Shown: positions 52,309 through 60,743 of the stretch, piece by piece
Layout: each line of letters starts with the position of its first letter
Position numbering within the stretch: position 1 is the first letter of the stretch
Assembly (NCBI RefSeq): GCF_034387475.1
Contig: NZ_JAXCIL010000001.1
Location: 1,178,001 to 1,242,000, forward strand
Direction of reading: 5' to 3'
Origin: Pseudomonas sp. Teo4
Lineage (GTDB): Bacteria > Pseudomonadota > Gammaproteobacteria > Pseudomonadales > Pseudomonadaceae
DNA length: 64,000 nucleotides
Notes under the pieces: generated by a model
The model's input: the letters and a program-made list of their open reading frames with translations, nothing else
What the model was told of the DNA's origin: nothing
The model's database searches: none
Made by a program: the position numbers and the translations under genes

Positions 52309-53073
52309 ATGTGGCCAATCATTGATAACGCTCTGGAGCACAACGGCCTGATCACCGCCTTCGCGGTGGTCGGCGGGATCATGTGGTTGTCGGTGTTGCT
52401 GTCCAAATACCTGACCTTCGGCCGGGTGCACGGCTCGGCCATCGCCATCGTCATCGGCCTGGTGCTGGCCTGGGTCGGTGGCACCGTGACCGGCGGGCAG
52501 AAAGGCCTGGCTGACATGGCGCTGTTCTCGGGCATCGGCCTGATGGGCGGGGCCATGTTGCGCGACTTCGCCATTGTCGCCACGGCGTTCGAGGTGCAGG
52601 CCACCGAAGCGCGCAAGGCTGGCATGATCGGGGCGATCGCGCTGCTGCTTGGCACCGTGCTGCCGTTCATTGTCGGCGCGGCGGTGGCTTATGCCTTCGG
52701 TTACCGCGATGCGGTGAGCATGACCACCATCGGTGCCGGTGCGGTGACCTACATTGTCGGACCAGTGACTGGCGCGGCGTTGGGCGCCAGTTCGGATGTG
52801 GTGGCGTTGTCGATTGCCACAGGGTTGATCAAGGCGATTCTGGTGATGGTGTTCACCCCGGTGTCGGCGCGCCTGCTGGCGCTGGACAACCCGCGCTCGG
52901 CCATGGTGTTCGGCGGGCTGGCGGGGACGGTATCGGGAGTGACGGCAGGGTTGGCAGCGACGGATCGGCGGCTGGTGCCCTATGGCGCTCTGACGGCGAC
53001 CTTCCACACTGGGCTGGGGTGCTTGATGGGGCCTTCGATTCTGTACTTCTGTGTGCGGGGGTTGGTGGGCTAG
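52309..53073 (+). CDS. mdcM: MdcM, malonate transporter large subunit
   Basis: A 254-residue MadM-type membrane protein with about seven helices. It begins MWPIIDNALEHNGLITAFA, with GLVLAWVGGTVTGGQKGLAD and YIVGPVTGAALGASSDVVAL further on. It forms the malonate carrier with MdcL. ATG 52309 is preferred over the TTG two codons earlier. It ends the mdc operon. Confidence 0.93.
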   Translation: MWPIIDNALEHNGLITAFAVVGGIMWLSVLLSKYLTFGRVHGSAIAIVIGLVLAWVGGTVTGGQKGLADMALFSGIGLMGGAMLRDFAIVATAFEVQATEARKAGMIGAIALLLGTVLPFIVGAAVAYAFGYRDAVSMTTIGAGAVTYIVGPVTGAALGASSDVVALSIATGLIKAILVMVFTPVSARLLALDNPRSAMVFGGLAGTVSGVTAGLAATDRRLVPYGALTATFHTGLGCLMGPSILYFCVRGLVG

Positions 53074-53093
53074 GCATCTGCGGCTGCTATGCA

Positions 53094-53281
53094 GCCGATC
53101 GCCGGCAAGCCGGCTCCCACATGGAGCGCGCATGCCTTGAGGTCACAGCAGTACCTGTAGGAGCCGGCTTGCCGGCGATGAGGCCGGTACCGGCAACAAA
53201 AGGCAGTTGCCTCCCACAGTTAAAGCGGTGATCTCGAGGTCGACGCAGCCCATGTGGGAGCCGGCTTGCCGGCGATGAAGG
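53094..53281. repeat. Three REP units between mdcM and mdcR
   Basis: Units at 53094-53122, 53155-53185 and 53252-53281 all carry the GCCGGC(A/T)(A/T)GCCGGC core. The first two face each other as a REPIN; the third repeats the orientation of the second. They fill the spacer of the convergent mdcM and mdcR genes and could end both transcripts. Confidence 0.87.
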
Positions 53282-53285
53282 CCAC

Positions 53286-54197
53286 TCAGATTTCCCGGCT
53301 GTACATCCGGCATTCCGCCAGCAACGCCAACAAGTTCGGCTCCCGCTCGCGGGCCTTCAGAAACACCACGCCAATATGCTGCTGCAGCCGATAACGCGGC
53401 TGCAGCGGCACCAGCCGCACGCGGTTTTCGTACACCGCCGCGATCCGCCCCGGCAGCAGGGCAAACCCCACGCCCGAGCTGACCATGCTCAGCAGGGTGA
53501 AGATATCGTTCACCTGCATCGCCACCTTCGGCTCGAACCCCGCCTGCTGGAACACCCGCGCACCATCGCGGTGGGTGGCGAAGCCTTGGGTCAGGGTGAT
53601 GAAGGTGGAGTCGGCCAGGTCGGCCAGGTCGACTTCGGCCTGCCCGGCGAACGGCGAGTCGGTGGGTACCGCCAGGAAGATATCGTCCGAGAACAGCGGC
53701 AACTGCTCGCAGGCCGGGTCGTTGACGCTGTCGTCCAGCGACACCAGGATCGCATCCAGTTCGTGGTTCTTCAGCCGTTGCAGCAGGTCGACGTTCGAGC
53801 CCAGGGTCAGGTCGATGTTCAGCTCGCTGCGCCGAAGCTTCAGGCCCATCACCAGCTTGGGCACGGTCTTGACCGTCAGCGAATACAGCGCGCCAAGGCG
53901 AAAACGCTCGGCATAGAAGCCCGCCGCTTCGCGGGTCTGGCGCACCATTTGTTCGGCGTCCTGAATCAGCTGGCGCGCTTTTTTCTCCAGCACATAGGCG
54001 CTTTCCAGCGGAATCAGCTGACGGCCTTCGTGCTTGAACAACGGGCAACGCAGGGCGCTTTCCAGCGAATGGATCGCCCGGTGCACGCTCACCGCGCTGG
54101 TGGACAGCTCGGCGGCGGCGCGCCCGAGGTTGCCGCTGCGCATGAAGGCGAGGAAGGTTTCGAGCTTCTTGAGGGTCAGTTCTTCGTCGATGAGCAT
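53286..54197 (-). CDS. mdcR: MdcR, LysR-family regulator of malonate genes
   Basis: A 303-residue LTTR with N-terminal HTH (KKLETFLAFMRSGNLGRAAA and STSAVSVHRAIHSLESALR) and effector domain (GSNVDLLQRLKNHELDAILV, SSGVGFALLPGRIAAVYENR). Its place at the end of the mdc locus matches MdcR, which activates mdc genes with malonate. ATG 54197 gives the expected length. Unusually for an LTTR it is not divergent from its target; it is convergent with mdcM. Confidence 0.88.
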   Translation of the reverse strand: MLIDEELTLKKLETFLAFMRSGNLGRAAAELSTSAVSVHRAIHSLESALRCPLFKHEGRQLIPLESAYVLEKKARQLIQDAEQMVRQTREAAGFYAERFRLGALYSLTVKTVPKLVMGLKLRRSELNIDLTLGSNVDLLQRLKNHELDAILVSLDDSVNDPACEQLPLFSDDIFLAVPTDSPFAGQAEVDLADLADSTFITLTQGFATHRDGARVFQQAGFEPKVAMQVNDIFTLLSMVSSGVGFALLPGRIAAVYENRVRLVPLQPRYRLQQHIGVVFLKAREREPNLLALLAECRMYSREI

Positions 54198-54257
54198 GGA
54201 ATGGCCCGCTGGCGAGGGAGACTGATCTTGCCACAAGCGCAGCGGGTTTGGTTCAGG

Positions 54258-55358
54258 TCAGGCGCGTTGTACCTTGCCGGCTTGCTCGTGCTGCTGCACC
54301 AGCGCCTTGATACGCGGAATCAGCTCCTGTCCGTACTCCACGGCATCGCGCAACTGGTCAAAGCCACGGAACAGGAAGGTGGTCACGCCCAGCTCGTAGT
54401 AGGCCAGCGCGGCCTCGGCCACCTGGTCGGCCGTGCCCACCAGCGAGGTGGAGTTGCCAGCACCGCCACCCAGCGCGGCGATCTCGGTCCACAGGCGGGT
54501 GTCGTGCACCTTGCGCTGGCTGGCCAGTTGCACCAGGCGTTCGGAGCCGACGTTGCTCTTGCCGAAGTTCTTCTCGCGGCGGTTGCCCTGGCGAATGCCG
54601 ATGCGCTGCTGGGCATCGGCGAGGATGCGTTCGGCGCGTGCCCAGGCCTCTGTCTCGGTGCCACCCAAGATCGGCCGCAGCGACAGGCTGAAGCGGATCT
54701 GGTGTTCGCGACCATGGCGTGCGGCGGCCTTGCGCACCCGGGCGATGCGCTCGCGCACCTGCTCCAGCGGCTCGCCCCACATCATGTAGACGTCCGCATG
54801 CTTGGCCGCGACTTCGATCGCCGCGTCGGAAGCGCCCGAGAAGTAGATTGGCAACTGGTTCACCGGCTTGACCAACGTCAGGTTGTCTTCGACCCGGTAA
54901 TGCTCGCCCTGGTGGTCGAACGGCTCGGTTTGCGTCCAGGTGTTGCGCATCACCTGCAGGTATTCGTCGGTGCGGGCGTAACGGGCGTCCTTGTCGAGGA
55001 AATCGCCGTCGCGCTGCAGGTCGCCGCTGTCGCCGCCGGTAATGACGTTGATCGAGGCGCGGCCGCGGCTGAGCTGGTCAAGGGTGGCAAGCTGACGGGC
55101 GGCGAAGGTGGGGGCCTGGAACCCTGGGCGATGGGCCACCAGCAGGCCGATGCGTTCGGTCAGCGCGGCCACGTAGCTGGCCAGAATCAGCGAGTCGGGG
55201 GCGCTGGTGTTGACCGCCAGCAGCGCTTTGTCGAAACCACCATATTCCTGGGCCTGGGAAAAGGCCTTGATGAATTCGAGGTCGACCAGCGGGCCGCGTG
55301 GTGCCTGTGATTCGCTTCCTTCCTGGGGGCCGATTAGGCCGATGAATTCGAGACTCAT
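54258..55358 (-). CDS. LLM-class FMN-dependent alkanesulfonate-type monooxygenase
   Basis: A 366-residue luciferase-fold monooxygenase of the SsuD-like group. It shows GGFDKALLAVNTSAPDSLIL, AHRPGFQAPTFAARQLATLD, GRASINVITGGDSGDLQRDG and LPIYFSGASDAAIEVAAKHA. Such enzymes use FMNH2 to release sulfite from sulfonates during sulfur limitation, and related members act on other organosulfur compounds. No flavin reductase lies nearby. It follows the NtaA-like gene by 27 nt. Confidence 0.85.
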   Translation of the reverse strand: MSLEFIGLIGPQEGSESQAPRGPLVDLEFIKAFSQAQEYGGFDKALLAVNTSAPDSLILASYVAALTERIGLLVAHRPGFQAPTFAARQLATLDQLSRGRASINVITGGDSGDLQRDGDFLDKDARYARTDEYLQVMRNTWTQTEPFDHQGEHYRVEDNLTLVKPVNQLPIYFSGASDAAIEVAAKHADVYMMWGEPLEQVRERIARVRKAAARHGREHQIRFSLSLRPILGGTETEAWARAERILADAQQRIGIRQGNRREKNFGKSNVGSERLVQLASQRKVHDTRLWTEIAALGGGAGNSTSLVGTADQVAEAALAYYELGVTTFLFRGFDQLRDAVEYGQELIPRIKALVQQHEQAGKVQRA

Positions 55359-55385
55359 GAAACAGAACTCCTTGTCGTGTTGGGC

Positions 55386-56720
55386 TCAGGCTACTGCCGG
55401 CTGGGTGCGGCGCAGGGTGTTGCGGTTGCCGGGCACGCTCAGGCCGAAGTTGTCGCGCAGGGTGCTGCCTGGGTATTCGCGACGCGCCAGGCCGCGTGCT
55501 TGCAGCACCGGCACCACGTGTTCGGTGAAGTACTGCAGGCCGTCGGGCAGCAGCGAGTTGATGATGAAACCGTCGGCGGCACCGTTTTCAAACCAGTGCT
55601 GCAGGGCATCGGCGACCTGCTCGGGGGTGCCGGTGAAGTCGCGGCGCGGGCGCGAGAAGCGCAGCGCCAGTTGGCGCAGGGTCAGGCCTTCATCGCGGGC
55701 CAGTTGCTTGAGCTGGTCCGAGGTGCCCTTGTGGCTGTCGTTGCCCAGGGTGCCCAGGTCGGGGAAGGGCGCGTCCAGGTCGTGCTGGCTGAAGTCGTAG
55801 TCGTTGAACGGGCGGCCCAGGGCGACCAGGGCGTCCTCGATGCTCACCAGGTCCACGGCTTGCTGGTAGCGTTGCTCGACCTCCTGGGCATCGCGGCCGA
55901 CGATGGGGCGGATGCCGGGCAGGATGAACAGCTGCTCGGGGTCGCGGCCATGGCGGGTGGCGCGCTGCTTGAGGTCCTGGTAATAGGCGCGGGCATCGTC
56001 GAAGCTTTCCGGGCTGACGAAGATCGCGTCGGCGTTCTGCGCGGCGAAGTTGCGTCCGTCCTCCGACACGCCTGCCTGGAATATCAGCGGCTGGCCCTGG
56101 GGCGAGCGCTGGATGTTCAACGGTCCCTTGACCTTGAAGAACTCGCCCTGGTGGCCGAGGGTGTGCAGCTTGGCCGGGTCGAAGAACTCGCCGGTCTGCT
56201 TGTTGCGGGTGAAGGCGTCATCTTCCCACGAGTCCCACAGCCCTTTGACCACCTCGACGTGTTCGCGGGCGATGCGATAGCGCACAGCATGTGGCGGGTG
56301 CTCGGCCTTGCCGAAGTTGTCAGCGGTGCCCGATAGCCACGAGGTAACCACGTTCCAGCCGGCCCGCCCGCCGCTGATCAGGTCCAGCGAGGCGAACTGG
56401 CGCGCCACCTGGAACGGCTCGGTGTAGCTGACCGTGACCGTGGCCACCAGGCCGATGTGCTCGGTGACGGCGGCCAGCGCCGAGAGAATCGTCAGCGGCT
56501 CGAAGCGGTTGAGATAGTGCGGGCTGGAACGGGTGTGGATGTGCAGGCTGTCGGCGATGAAGGCGAAGTCAAACTTCGCCGCCTCGGCCAGTTGTGCCTG
56601 ATGTTTGTAGAAACCGAAGTTGACGCTGGCATCGGCCAGTGCCTCGGGATGACGCCATTCGCCCCAGCCGTGGCCGACACCATGGATCATGGCGCCCAGG
56701 TGGATTTGTCGTGTGCTCAT
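55386..56720 (-). CDS. NtaA/SnaA/DszA-family FMN-dependent monooxygenase
   Basis: A 444-residue flavin monooxygenase of the NtaA/DszA type. It shows [60 protein letters not shown] and [20 protein letters not shown]. Family members attack nitrilotriacetate, dibenzothiophene sulfone, or dimethylsulfide-related compounds. Pairing with an SsuD-like enzyme suggests organosulfur scavenging. ATG 56720 lies inside the TGA overlap of the preceding 34-codon ORF. Confidence 0.86.
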   Translation of the reverse strand: MSTRQIHLGAMIHGVGHGWGEWRHPEALADASVNFGFYKHQAQLAEAAKFDFAFIADSLHIHTRSSPHYLNRFEPLTILSALAAVTEHIGLVATVTVSYTEPFQVARQFASLDLISGGRAGWNVVTSWLSGTADNFGKAEHPPHAVRYRIAREHVEVVKGLWDSWEDDAFTRNKQTGEFFDPAKLHTLGHQGEFFKVKGPLNIQRSPQGQPLIFQAGVSEDGRNFAAQNADAIFVSPESFDDARAYYQDLKQRATRHGRDPEQLFILPGIRPIVGRDAQEVEQRYQQAVDLVSIEDALVALGRPFNDYDFSQHDLDAPFPDLGTLGNDSHKGTSDQLKQLARDEGLTLRQLALRFSRPRRDFTGTPEQVADALQHWFENGAADGFIINSLLPDGLQYFTEHVVPVLQARGLARREYPGSTLRDNFGLSVPGNRNTLRRTQPAVA

Positions 56721-56821
56721 GGGAATACCTGTGGGTTGTGCTGCAAGTGGAATCGACGCAGCCATGCGCCACCGGCCACTGAGGTGGTGGTGAAGCAGGG
56801 AAGGTCGTAATAGAGGGTCAT
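56717..56821 (-). CDS. 34-residue ORF coupled to the FMN monooxygenase
   Basis: A short ORF starting ATG 56821, with AGGAG about 10 nt upstream. The product begins [14 protein letters not shown] and ends [10 protein letters not shown]. Its stop overlaps the downstream monooxygenase start as ATGA, the classic sign of translational coupling. It contains one Cys and no membrane segment or signal peptide. It could be a leader peptide that senses translation (for example of Cys or Tyr codons) or a small accessory protein. I do not recognise a family. Confidence 0.55.
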   Translation of the reverse strand: MTLYYDLPCFTTTSVAGGAWLRRFHLQHNPQVFP

Positions 56822-57278
56822 GCGCGCAAGGCTCCTGGCGTGGTCGTTGTGGACGGCCTCCGCCAGGAAAGGGGTCGGTCTGGAGTGACCTTAGCGGGTG
56901 TGAGGTGGGGTTGTGAAAGGCTTTGTGGTTCTATGCTAATTATGTTTATTGTTAATAAAAAAATATTTAGAAAATGCGTAATTATGATTTTATGATCGGC
57001 GCCGCTTTGCGCCTCACCAGCACACATCCAAGTCATGTGCTGATCCTGTGGGGGAACTGTCTTGTGGTGCTTGTACTGGCCTCATCGCCGGCAAGCCGGC
57101 TCCCACATGGACTGCGCTGACCTTCAGATCACTGCCGTACCTGTGGGAGCTGGCTGAAACTGTCCAACTTTTTTGGGGCAGTCCAGGTACTGCAGTGATC
57201 TGAAGGTCCGCGCGGTCCATGTGGGAGCTGGCGCCAGCCTGCGATGGGCCGCAAAGCGGCCCCGACAACCCTGAATTA
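56822..57278. other. Spacer with promoter region and hybrid REPIN
   Basis: No further gene is supported. 56930-57000 is AT-rich (TTATTGTTAATAAAAAAATA) and should hold the promoter of the monooxygenase transcript. From 57079 a nested REP palindrome fills the rest up to the ABC ATPase stop. Confidence 0.55.
57079..57260. repeat. Nested hybrid REPIN
   Basis: The left REP 57079-57109 is of the CCGGCAAGCCGG type. The right REP (about 57219-57260) is of the GCTGGCGCCAGC/GGGCCGCAAAGCGGCCCC type. Between them 57121-57143 and 57184-57206 are reverse complements at 22 of 23 positions (CCTTCAGATCACTGC core). The loop holds a broken REP start, TGTGGGAGCTGGCTG. Confidence 0.8.
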
Positions 57279-58904
57279 TCAGGCCGCAGTGGCATTGCGC
57301 CGCCCCGCAATCGCCGCAATCAGCTCACGGGTGTAATCACTCGCCGGTCGCTCGAACACCTGCGCCACCGCCCCTTGCTCCACCACGCGTCCCTGGCGCA
57401 GCACCAACACGTGGTCGGCCATATTCGCCACCACCGCCAGGTCGTGGGACACCAGCACATAGGCAATCCCCAGCTCCCGCTGCAGCTCATCCAGCAGGGC
57501 AAGTATCTGTGCTTGCACCGAAACATCCAGCGCACTGACCGGTTCGTCGAGCAACAGCAAATCCGGTTGCAGCGCCAAGGCCCTGGCAATCGCCACCCGC
57601 TGACGCTGTCCGCCCGACAGCTCCCGTGGCAGCCGGTCGAGGTATTCCACCGGCAGATGCACTCGTGCGATCAACGCGCGCGCCGCCTGCTCCAGCTCGG
57701 CACCTTTGAGCAGGCCGAACGAGACCAGCGGCTCGACGATGCTGTCGAACACCGTGAAGCGCGGGTCGAGCGCGGCGAAGGGGTTCTGCTGCACCAACTG
57801 CACGCGCCGACGCAGCGGCCGGAAGGCACGCCAGCCAAATCCGGTGACATCTTGCCCGTCGAACAGCACCTGCCCCTGGCTGGGCGCTTCCAGCCCCAGC
57901 GCGATACGCAATGCGGTGCTCTTGCCTGAGCCAGACTCACCCACGATGGCCAGCGTCTGGCCAGGGTACACATGCAGGCTCAGGCCTTGCAGGGCCGTGA
58001 ACCGTTCGGCCTGGCCTTTGACGCGAGGCAGCGTGAAGTCTTTGCCGACGTTGTTAAGGCTCAGAATCGGCGGTGTGTTCGGTGAAGGCCTGAAGGGCCG
58101 TCTGACCCGCGTGGCGAATGCCGGCGCTGCAGCCAGCAGGGCTTGGGTGTACGGATGTTGCGGCGCCTGCACGATCTGCCCAGGCGGGCCTTGCTCGACC
58201 AGTTCGCCGTGCTTCATCACCAGCAAGCGGTCGGCGCGTTCGGTGGCCATGCCCAGGTCGTGGGTGATGATCAGCAGCGAAATGCCGCGTTCGGCCACCA
58301 GCCGCTGCAAGTGGTCGAGAATCTTGCGCTGCACCGTCACATCCAGGGCGCTGGTGGGTTCGTCGGCGATGATCAGCCGGGGGTTGCCGGCCAGGGCAAT
58401 GGCGATCAGCACCCGCTGGCGCATGCCACCCGACAGCTCGTGGGGGTACTGGCGCGCGCGCTGTGCCGGGTTGTCCAGGCCGACCTGGGCCAGTAGCTCC
58501 AGCACATCGGCGTCCACGCCCGGGTAGCGGCGCCCGTGTGCCAGGGTCAGCGCTTCGCCGATCTGTTGGCCAATGCGCAGGGTCGGGTTGAGGCTGACCA
58601 TGGGGTCCTGCGGTACCAGGCCGAGTGTGCGGCCACGCAATTGGCGCTTCTGCCGCTCGCTGGCCCGCGCTACGTCGACACCCTCGACCCACAGCTGGCC
58701 GGCGTCGATGTGTGCGCCGCCGGGCAACAGCCCCAACAGGGCATTGGCCAAGGTCGATTTGCCCGAGCCGGACTCGCCGACAATGGCCACGGTTTCGCCT
58801 TGGCTCAGGGTGAACGAGAGGTGTTTGACGGCCTGGGTGATGTGGCCGCTGGTGCGGTAGCTGACGCTGAGATCGCGCACGGCGATCAAAGGCTGGTCGC
58901 TCAT
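57279..58904 (-). CDS. Dipeptide-type ABC transporter, fused double ATPase
   Basis: A 541-residue cytoplasmic protein in which two OppD/OppF-like ATPases are joined. Each half has a Walker A GESGSGKST (near residues 37 and 320) and signature LSGGMRQRV or LSGGQRQRV, with Walker B ADEPTSALDV and LDEPVSALDV. Single-chain double ATPases of this kind serve peptide, opine and glutathione importers. The start shares one base with the permease stop (TGATG). Confidence 0.92.
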   Translation of the reverse strand: MSDQPLIAVRDLSVSYRTSGHITQAVKHLSFTLSQGETVAIVGESGSGKSTLANALLGLLPGGAHIDAGQLWVEGVDVARASERQKRQLRGRTLGLVPQDPMVSLNPTLRIGQQIGEALTLAHGRRYPGVDADVLELLAQVGLDNPAQRARQYPHELSGGMRQRVLIAIALAGNPRLIIADEPTSALDVTVQRKILDHLQRLVAERGISLLIITHDLGMATERADRLLVMKHGELVEQGPPGQIVQAPQHPYTQALLAAAPAFATRVRRPFRPSPNTPPILSLNNVGKDFTLPRVKGQAERFTALQGLSLHVYPGQTLAIVGESGSGKSTALRIALGLEAPSQGQVLFDGQDVTGFGWRAFRPLRRRVQLVQQNPFAALDPRFTVFDSIVEPLVSFGLLKGAELEQAARALIARVHLPVEYLDRLPRELSGGQRQRVAIARALALQPDLLLLDEPVSALDVSVQAQILALLDELQRELGIAYVLVSHDLAVVANMADHVLVLRQGRVVEQGAVAQVFERPASDYTRELIAAIAGRRNATAA

Positions 58905-59791
58905 CAAAGATGCTCCTCGAAGCTGCGGGCGAGATGGTTCAGGCTGAACACCACCGCGACCACGAACAGGCCGGGTAGCAGCGAAACCCAAGGGGCGGTC
59001 ACCAGAAAATGCCGGCCGTTGGCGATCAGCGTGCCCCATTCCGCAGCTGGCGGGGCCGCGCCGAAGCCGAGAAAGCTCAGGCCGGCGGTGGCCAGGATCG
59101 CGGCGCCGAAGTCCAGGGTGGCCAGCACTGCAACTGGGCCCCAGGCGTTGGGCAACACATGCCGCAGCAAGGTGCGGCCCCAACTGGCACCGCCCAGGCG
59201 TGCAGCCTCGACATAGGGCAGGGTTTTCACCCGCAGCACTTCGGCGCGGGTGGTGCGGGCAAAGCCGGGGATGATGCCCACGCCGACAGCCAGCGCCACC
59301 GGCACGGTGCCAAACCCGATGGCTGTGACAATCGCCAGTGCCAGCAGCAGGCCAGGCAGTGCCAGCAACACATCGATGACGCGCATGATCGCAGCGTCCA
59401 GGCGTCCACCGGCAAAGCCGGCCAGCACGCCCAGGCTCAAACCGCCGGCCAGGGCAATGCCCACTGCCAGCAGGGCCGCCTGCACCGACAGGCTGGCGCC
59501 GTAGACCACGCGGGTATACAGGTCGCGGCCCAGCTCGTCGGTGCCGAACCAATGCACGGCGTTGGGTGCGGTGAGTTTGTCGGTGGGTGAGGTGGCGTAG
59601 GGGTCGAAGCTGGTCAGCCACTGCGGTAGCAGGGCTGCCGTCAGGGCGAAGGCCACTATCAGCAACGCCAGGCTGAAGCCGCGGCGGTACAGCAACGGCT
59701 TGATCTGCGCACTCAGGCGTTGCAGGTGAGTGCGACGCTTCCACGGCGTTGGGGTTGCCAGCGCGGTATACAAGCGAGTGTCGGCGGTCAT
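58904..59791 (-). CDS. ABC transporter permease, DppC type
   Basis: A 295-residue inner-membrane permease with a long cytoplasmic N-terminus and about six helices. The DppC-like part includes HWFGTDELGRDLYTRVVYGA and the EAA-like loop EAARLGGASWGRTLLRHVLP. It forms the channel with the DppB-type permease upstream, 1 nt away. Confidence 0.92.
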   Translation of the reverse strand: MTADTRLYTALATPTPWKRRTHLQRLSAQIKPLLYRRGFSLALLIVAFALTAALLPQWLTSFDPYATSPTDKLTAPNAVHWFGTDELGRDLYTRVVYGASLSVQAALLAVGIALAGGLSLGVLAGFAGGRLDAAIMRVIDVLLALPGLLLALAIVTAIGFGTVPVALAVGVGIIPGFARTTRAEVLRVKTLPYVEAARLGGASWGRTLLRHVLPNAWGPVAVLATLDFGAAILATAGLSFLGFGAAPPAAEWGTLIANGRHFLVTAPWVSLLPGLFVVAVVFSLNHLARSFEEHL

Positions 59792-59792
59792 G

Positions 59793-60743
59793 TCAGGTCA
59801 CCTTCGCAGTGTGGGTAATGCGCGGGTCGAGGTAGGGGTAGAGCAGGTCGACGATCAGGTTGACCAGCACGAAGGCCGCCGCCGACACAGCGACGATGGC
59901 CAATACCACTGGGATGTCCTGGCGCAGCACGGCCTCCTGGGCCAGGCGGCCGACACCGTTGCGCGAGAAGATGGTCTCCACCAGCACGGCGCCGGACACG
60001 GTGTTGCCCACCTGCAACCCGACCAGGGTCAGGATCGGCAAGGCGGCGTTGCGCAGGGCATGGCGCGCCTGCACCTGGCCCCGGCTCAGCCCCTTGGCGT
60101 AGGCGGTGACGATGTAAGGTTCTTGCCAGACGCCCTGGAAGCCCCGTTGCAGCACTTGGGCATACACCGCGGCGCTGGGGATGGCCAGGGTGATGGCCGG
60201 CAGCACCAGGCTGTCAAAGCCCTGGCTGCCGGTGGCGGGGAACCAGCCCAGGCCAAAGGCGAACACCTGGATCAGCAGCAGGCCCATCCAGAACACCGGC
60301 ACCGAAAAGCCCAGTGACGGCAAGCGGGCCAAGGCCACTTTCAGCGGGCGCCATTGCAGGTAGGCGGTCAAATAAGCCAGGCCGATGCCGCCCAGCAGCG
60401 ACAGGGCGATGGCCAGGCCCGCCAGCGACAGGGTCTGTGGCAGGCGCTCGGCCAGCAGTTCGGCCACCGGTCGGTTGAGCGACAGCGACTGGCCCAGGTC
60501 GCCGTGCAAGGCGCGCCAGAGCAGGTCGAAATACTGCTCGAAGATGCCCTTGTCCAGCCCGTAGTAGGCCCGCGCCTTGGCCAGGTCTTCTGGCGACAGG
60601 CCGTCGGCCTCCATGCCCGAGGCACTGAGCATGATCGCCAGGGTGTCGCCGGGCAGCAGGTAGAGAATGAAATAGGTGATGCTGTAGGCGCCCCAGAGCA
60701 CCAGCAGCGCCTGGCCGACCCGGCCGATCAGGTAGCGCTTCAT
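59793..60743 (-). CDS. ABC transporter permease, DppB type
   Basis: A 316-residue permease with six predicted helices. It begins MKRYLIGRVGQALLVLWGAY and contains the family segments LLPGDTLAIMLSA, FWMGLLLIQVFAF and the loop AYAKGLSRGQVQARHALRNA near residue 220. ATG 60743 overlaps the binding-protein stop by 4 nt. Confidence 0.92.
   Translation of the reverse strand: MKRYLIGRVGQALLVLWGAYSITYFILYLLPGDTLAIMLSASGMEADGLSPEDLAKARAYYGLDKGIFEQYFDLLWRALHGDLGQSLSLNRPVAELLAERLPQTLSLAGLAIALSLLGGIGLAYLTAYLQWRPLKVALARLPSLGFSVPVFWMGLLLIQVFAFGLGWFPATGSQGFDSLVLPAITLAIPSAAVYAQVLQRGFQGVWQEPYIVTAYAKGLSRGQVQARHALRNAALPILTLVGLQVGNTVSGAVLVETIFSRNGVGRLAQEAVLRQDIPVVLAIVAVSAAAFVLVNLIVDLLYPYLDPRITHTAKVT

Noticed and set aside
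53094..53281. Regularly spaced repeats resembling a small CRISPR array.
   Set aside because: Units alternate in orientation, have hairpin cores and unequal spacing, and match REP elements elsewhere in the window; no cas genes are present.
53376..55310. A 644-codon plus-strand open frame.
   Set aside because: It spans mdcR and the SsuD-like gene in antisense; both opposing proteins have clear family motifs, this one has none.
57279..59744. An 821-codon frame suggesting a permease-ATPase fusion.
   Set aside because: The upstream part is a non-coding frame of the DppC-type permease gene; the ATPase begins at ATG 58904 with proper coupling.
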